Source: Pempheris klunzingeri (Eukaryota; Chordata; Actinopteri; Acropomatiformes; Pempheridae). Taken from it: 64,000 nt of DNA. Shown one piece after another: positions 59,156 to 64,000 of this stretch. Positions within the stretch are counted from its first letter, which is position 1, and each line of letters opens with the position of its first letter. A program made the translations under genes and the position numbers. The notes beneath the pieces are model-generated. The model did not search any database, was not told the DNA's origin, and saw only the letters and a program-made list of their open reading frames with translations. The DNA lies in contig NC_092025.1 in NCBI RefSeq assembly GCF_042242105.1, positions 15,118,309 through 15,182,308 on the forward strand, given 5' to 3'.

Positions 59156-61793
59156 ATGGCACACAGGATTGGTAACAACAAGGACATTGTAGTCGGGACC
59201 AACACGGGGAAGATTGGCTCTGAAAACATTATCAACATTGGTGGTGAGCTCAGCCACAGCACACTGGTGTTTGTTGATGATATTTATCTGTCATGTCAGT
59301 TTTGGGGTGAAGCAGAAAGTAGAAACTGTTCGGCAATTTCACATCCTTCACTTACACTAACAGATCAACATCTTTACAACACAGTTTTATGCAAGAGGAA
59401 GAGTAGGATTATCTAAGTTTTCTTTCCTTGTTCTTATCGTTTGCAATGCAAAAGGAGGAAAAGGATCCCAGTCAAATGCTGACAACTCATGTAACAGAAG
59501 AGGAGGAAGCAGCTGTGGATCGACTGCTTCCGATATTGTTAAAAGTGCATCCCACCAATTTAGTGCTGTACAATCAATACAGAGATATAATTTCTCCTTT
59601 TTTGCTTAACACATTCTTCTTTCTTGTCCCTGACAATAAAACTCGACTGGCAATAGTTTGGTCAGAGATTGGGGTGTGTTATGCTAGTAGCTGCTACTGT
59701 AGTCTTGAGCCGCTAACCTTCACTTTAACTCCACACACAGATTTTTTTCTCCATTTTCAAATTTGTAGTCCTCAGACCCAATGGATGCTGACTCAAGTGA
59801 CATCACTTGAGTCATTTTTTAAACTCAAACTTTACAAAGCTCCCTCTGGACCCACAAAAGACTTTTTACAACTTTTTTCACTTATGCAGTAGTACTCCTC
59901 AACACCAGTAAACAGACTCTGATGTGTACAATTTCTGAAAGTCCACTTTGGAGTGGGCTAATTTCTGATTTCTTAGTCTTTCTCTGTACTTCAAAAAGGA
60001 GGAACAGGAGCGCCGTCAAAAACTGGCAGCTCATGTAACACAGGAGGAGGAACTGGAGGCAGCTGTGGATCGACTGCTCCGGGAAAAACTGGCAGTAAGA
60101 GCGGTGAGTTCAGTGTCTGACACTGTTGAGAAGCTGTTAGAAGTGAGCTGTTTCATGATTTTTGATTTCTCGGTCATTCTCTGGATCTCAAAAGGAGGAA
60201 CAGGAGCGCAGTCAAACACTGGCAGCTCATGTAACAAAGGACATGAAGGCGACTGTGGATGTACTGCTTCAGGGAAAACTGGCAATGCAAGTGGTGAGTT
60301 CTGTGTATCTTTATTGCTGAAAAGTTAGTGATTTCTGATTCGTAACTGATAATTTGTGCAGTAAGATGTGTGCGCATTTCTATTTTTTGTGTTGAGCAGG
60401 AGGAAAAGCAGTTGACATTGGCAATGTTACTAACATGACAGTTGGAGACAATGCAGGAGACATCGGGGCAAAGAACAACTGCAATGTGAGCGGTGAGTAC
60501 GGTGCATCGTATTGGTAAGACGTTAATAGACATGGTCACTCATAAAATAAGATTAGACTCTGTACACTTAACAGTTTGCGATTTTTCAAACTTATTCATT
60601 GTATTTCAACAGGAGGAAAAGGAGTCATGGTAGATATTGGCAACGTAAGTAACATGAAAGCTGGATTCAACACCGGAGACATTGGAGCAGGAAACAACTG
60701 CAATGTAATGGGTCAGTTCTCTGTCTCACACTGATGGAAAGTTTGGAAAAATTGGGCAGATTCATGATTTCTGTTTTATTACTGTGTTCACACTGAAAAC
60801 AGCAGTGGTTTAAAAAAAAAAAAAAAAAAATCCAAAGGGTTGAGATGATGGCGAGTCGCCTCAGGTACTAACGCAACCGTGAACGATGATCCAGAAAGGC
60901 CAGTTTGAGCAATGACTTTGAAGAGTTATCAGACGTTAATACACTGTTCAGGGGATCCTCATAATAACTCACCAACGCTGGATCTGAGAGTCATACTGAC
61001 ATTAAGATTTAAGAACTTAAAAAATAATCTGAGAACAATATATATCAAATATACATATCTTAAGATAAACAAACATTTTTGATTAAGATCCCTTTAATTA
61101 GTTTTTTAAGGTCCCTAAAGACCAAAATATGTACCAAGGCAGTTATTTTAGTGGAAAAATAAAGACATCTTTGCTCACTGTTGGACAGAATAATGCCACT
61201 TATCTAAATGACCTCACATTTATCTTTATCTTAACACTGAGATTTCTGCAGTTTATATTGGCCTGGGCCACATTATGGCTCTGGAAAGTCACCACAGTGA
61301 CAATCATTTGTCAATGATCACAAGGTAAACGGTCTTCCTTCATGCAGTGCTAACACCAGCATCAACACAGCCTCAAAGATAATATTCTGTATATTATTTA
61401 TCTGACTACAATTAGCAGTAAAAAAAAAAACAGTGATTCTGTTTATGTATTATTCTTTGTATTTCAACAGGAGGAGACGGGGTCAAAATAAGTATTGGAA
61501 ACGTACGTAACATGACAGGTGGAGACAATGCAGGAGACATTGCTGTGGGAAACAACTGCAACGTGAGCGGTGAGTCCTGTGTCTTACACGGCATGATTAC
61601 ATGATCTCTCACTGATGTATGAGACTGTAAACTGCAGACCTAAGATTAACACTTTGTGAATTTATTCTGTTCATTTTTTTGTAAATCAACAGGAGGAAAA
61701 GGAGTTGAAATTAGTATTGGCAATGCAACAAACACAGAGATTGGCTTCAACGCAGGTGGCGTTGGTTCAGGGAACAATGTAAACATGAACTAA
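59156..61793 (+). CDS. Gene C: multi-unit RHIM-like repeat protein with Cys/Ser/Gly linkers
   Basis: I do not recognise the family. A 5'UTR exon ends at 58995. The coding exons are 59156-59243, 59999-60103, 60195-60293, 60400-60492, 60613-60711, 61471-61569 and 61693-61793, giving 227 aa; all internal exons are multiples of three with phase 1 on both sides. The order is: N-terminal unit (NKDIVVGTNTGKIGSENIIN), two Gly/Ser/Thr/Cys linkers (such as TGSSCNTGGGTGGSCGSTAP), three units ending N-N-C-N-V (such as VDIGNVTNMTVGDNAGDIGA), and a terminal unit ending GSGNNVNMN. The unit at 59455-59547 aligns with the linkers but has lost its donor and is left out. The 60711 donor is GTCAGT. A 3'UTR intron follows the stop (TAAT|GTAAG; acceptor at 61908), with AATAAA at 62067. 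Only this member has Cys. Function unknown. Confidence 0.72.
59455..59547 (+). pseudogene. Dead linker exon of gene C
   Basis: This segment aligns with the linker exons at 59999-60103 and 60195-60293, has an AAAAG acceptor, and has an in-frame length (93 bases). The place of the GTGAGT donor reads CATCCC, so it cannot be spliced in the normal way. Because the exon is symmetrical in phase, skipping it keeps the frame. Confidence 0.65.
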
Positions 61794-62066
61794 TGTAAGG
61801 ATGAGTTTTAGATGTCATAAAGAACCATTTTATCATTTTAGTTTTTTGTGTTAAAATACATATTTTGTATTTCATGTTTGACTGTGTTTCTCCATCTCTA
61901 TTTTTCAGGAAATCCCTGTTCAAATGATAAAGGACGACAGTGCTATATGACATCCTATTATGAGAAGTACTGAAACAACAGAGTAACAAATGCGACGTTA
62001 CAAAAAAAAATTGGTTTTGTGGCATCCTTTATAAATGTTTCTGTTTTGCATCTTCCATTGTCTCAC

Positions 62067-62072
62067 AATAAA
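62067..62072 (+). terminator. Poly(A) signal of gene C
   Basis: AATAAA in the final 3'UTR exon, which begins at about 61909 with gaaatccctg after a TTTTTCAG acceptor. Confidence 0.65.
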
Positions 62073-64000
62073 CATTGTTTGAAATCATGGTTTTATTGTC
62101 TTTATTGAACTATTTTGGACAGTTGGCAACTAACAAGAGAGATTTAATAGGTGATGAATAAGTTATTAGCATAATGATTATACTTAAATACAGTAAATAC
62201 GCCTGAAAACATAGGTACTGTATACACAGTTGTAGTTATTAAGAGCATTTGTGGTATTTCTAAAATGTCACTGTAGTCATCATACGTTTTGTTTTGTTTT
62301 TTTTTTTAAATGGGTTTAAGTGAATGGTAACCTGAATAGAAAAATCATTGTTTATGGATGTGTTTACATAATACAGAAGAACTCAGTCTCATGGATTGCA
62401 CTACTGTAGGTGATGATATGTTTGTTTTCTATGTTTGCCTGATTTTTGTCACCAACATGTAAAATTACAGTTCTCATTCAGACATACATGTTTAACACCA
62501 CAGCATAAACCAAAAGCATGTAGACATCTAATATTCTATTTAATAATGAATTAAATTCACCTTTTACTATAAATTCTAATGTAAAGTAAATTAGCTTCTG
62601 TATTCAAGGAAATCTATTCTAGAGATATAAAACAATGACAAATCAAACAAAAACAAAACTAAACAAATGTGTGGGGAAATAACAAATGTGGATCTGAACA
62701 TTCAGGACAGGTCACTGAATGGTTTGATGAGTATAAACATTATGTGAATCACATGTTGTGGCCTTCACAGTCTACATGTCTCAACCTAAATGAACACTAA
62801 CGGGAGATTTTGAAGTGTTAGACTCTCCAATCATGAAAACACCAAATGTGTGACTATATTTCGGAAGAATGTTGTCCACCTCAACCTGCCGGTGTCGCAC
62901 TATGGTCCTCCTTCACAGCAGTTTGACATACCAGTGGAATTTAAGAGACCGTGAATGTGAAAAATTATTTGGCCACAGCAGTTTGAGGAGCTCTGAATTC
63001 TGACATTGCTCTAATTACTGTAAAATACACTGATTCACTTAACTCCAACGCAGTCGTTACCAAAGATCAGTGAGCATAACTTTCAGGCAGCGCCTTCTCC
63101 TTTTTAAATGACGTTAACCATTGCTTTCAATGGTTAAAAGCACAAAAGTCGCCCGCTGTCGCCAATTAATGTTAATTCCATGAGTAACTTGATTCTCCGA
63201 TACTCTGTAGCACCGCTGTCCAGTTGTGAGTTGGGTGTTTCTGTGGTTATAACAGCTGTGATGCATTTTGACAGATAATGCCAGATGAATTTCTGGAGTC
63301 ACATTTTCCCGATTAAACTTTTAATTATATCATATGAACTTTGTATTTTTTAATCAGGACTTCTAGTATTTGGATCAAGAAGCCTGTAAAATATCAGATT
63401 AGGGAAGTTGTGCAGAGTGTAAGGTACATATTCAATCAGCATTTAGGTGAATATAAATGTTGGATTGGACTCTGTATCAGGCCAAAAAAACTTGATCTAC
63501 TCCACTAAAACAAATGTTATCTGCTTTGTTCCTCTTTCCGTCACATTGTCAAGCTGTTCCACAACTCATTCCTACAACTTTGCTAATTTCACTTGATGTC
63601 TTCTGCTTTCAAACATTTCGGTCACCACGTTTCCTTTTTTACTTTTGCTCTTTCGCTTTCTTTATTTCTTCATCTTCCTCTATTTGAACACTGAAAAGAG
63701 TATTAGCCACAAGAAAATGTGACTAATAACATGTCCAGTGAATCTCTGGCATGCATATGTGCATGTACACACACAGAAAGCACACAAAAACACGTTTCCC
63801 CACCACACTACCCATTCAGCTACCATAACCAAAAAACCCAACGTCCTCCTCGTCTAGTTTCATGTGCTAGTTTTGAAACAAAGGCTGCAGTTTCATTATA
63901 AGTAATAGATTACAGACTTTCTTAAACCTTGCAGGTAAACTGTTTAATGTAAATAACTGTCAGGCTGCTGGTTTTTCCATACAACACGCTGATCCGAGTG
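62073..64000. other. Right-edge sequence with no gene seen
   Basis: AT-rich sequence with short chance ORFs. I looked for further repeat units of the A/B/C family and for GOSR1 5' exons and saw none. Confidence 0.5.

Noticed and set aside
59428-59892. ORF of 154 codons starting in the dead linker exon of gene C
   Set aside because: It reads the second frame and runs far into the intron; no homologous continuation exists after the other linker exons.
52884-61793. Genes A-C as collagen-like or silk-like structural proteins
   Set aside because: There is no G-x-y triplet pattern and no signal peptide; the repeat has I/V-G-x-x-N motifs instead.
60400-61793. Spaced near-identical segments as a CRISPR array
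   Set aside because: They are coding exons with splice sites at regular codon phase in a vertebrate gene; spacing is hundreds of bases and irregular.

Overview
The window is vertebrate nuclear DNA, most likely from a spiny-rayed teleost fish. Genes are split into short exons with GT-AG introns. There are many (CA)n/(TG)n microsatellites and many dispersed repeats of the kind typical of teleost genomes. The protein families are vertebrate ones: FBXO40, TLCD2, AIFM3-like, LIAT1, TRARG1, GOSR1 and miR-22. Several of these (TLCD2, LIAT1, miR-22, TRARG1) have human counterparts on 17p13.3, so part of the window looks like conserved synteny.

Layout, left to right. (1) 1-2234, minus: the 5' part of an FBXO40-type F-box gene that leaves the window on the left. 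(2) 3942-10299, plus: a second, complete FBXO40-type gene, head-to-head with the first. The two share a 349-bp inverted segment that is almost identical. (3) 11138-14468, minus: a five-exon TLCD2-like gene. (4) 15732-26192, plus: a 19-exon gene for a Rieske plus pyridine-nucleotide-disulfide oxidoreductase of the AIFM3 type. (5) 28892-30987, minus: LIAT1, followed by a tRNA-Trp(CCA) at 31664-31735, minus. (6) About 37.6-44.6 kb, plus: the inferred miR-22 host transcript, with a complete miR-22 hairpin at 44269-44356. (7) 46877-47679, plus: TRARG1. (8) 48999-49743, minus: the last three coding exons of GOSR1, whose 5' exons I could not find in the window.

(9) 52.9-62.1 kb, plus: three tandem genes (A, B, C) of a family I do not recognise. 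They encode small Gly/Asn-rich proteins made of units of about 31-36 residues, one unit per exon, with every internal junction in phase 1. Each unit holds two I/V-G-x-x-N-x-x-x-V/I motifs that resemble the core of RHIM-type amyloid signalling motifs. Gene C has a repeat exon with a dead splice donor and two Cys/Ser/Gly linker exons that are also open in a second frame. Gene A has lost the family start codon. This cluster is the best candidate here for something undescribed.

The remaining DNA is introns, intergenic sequence, microsatellites and transposon-derived repeats. Exon borders were worked out by hand from splice sites and codon phase. For every gene called complete, the exon lengths sum to a multiple of three. 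No database search was run.
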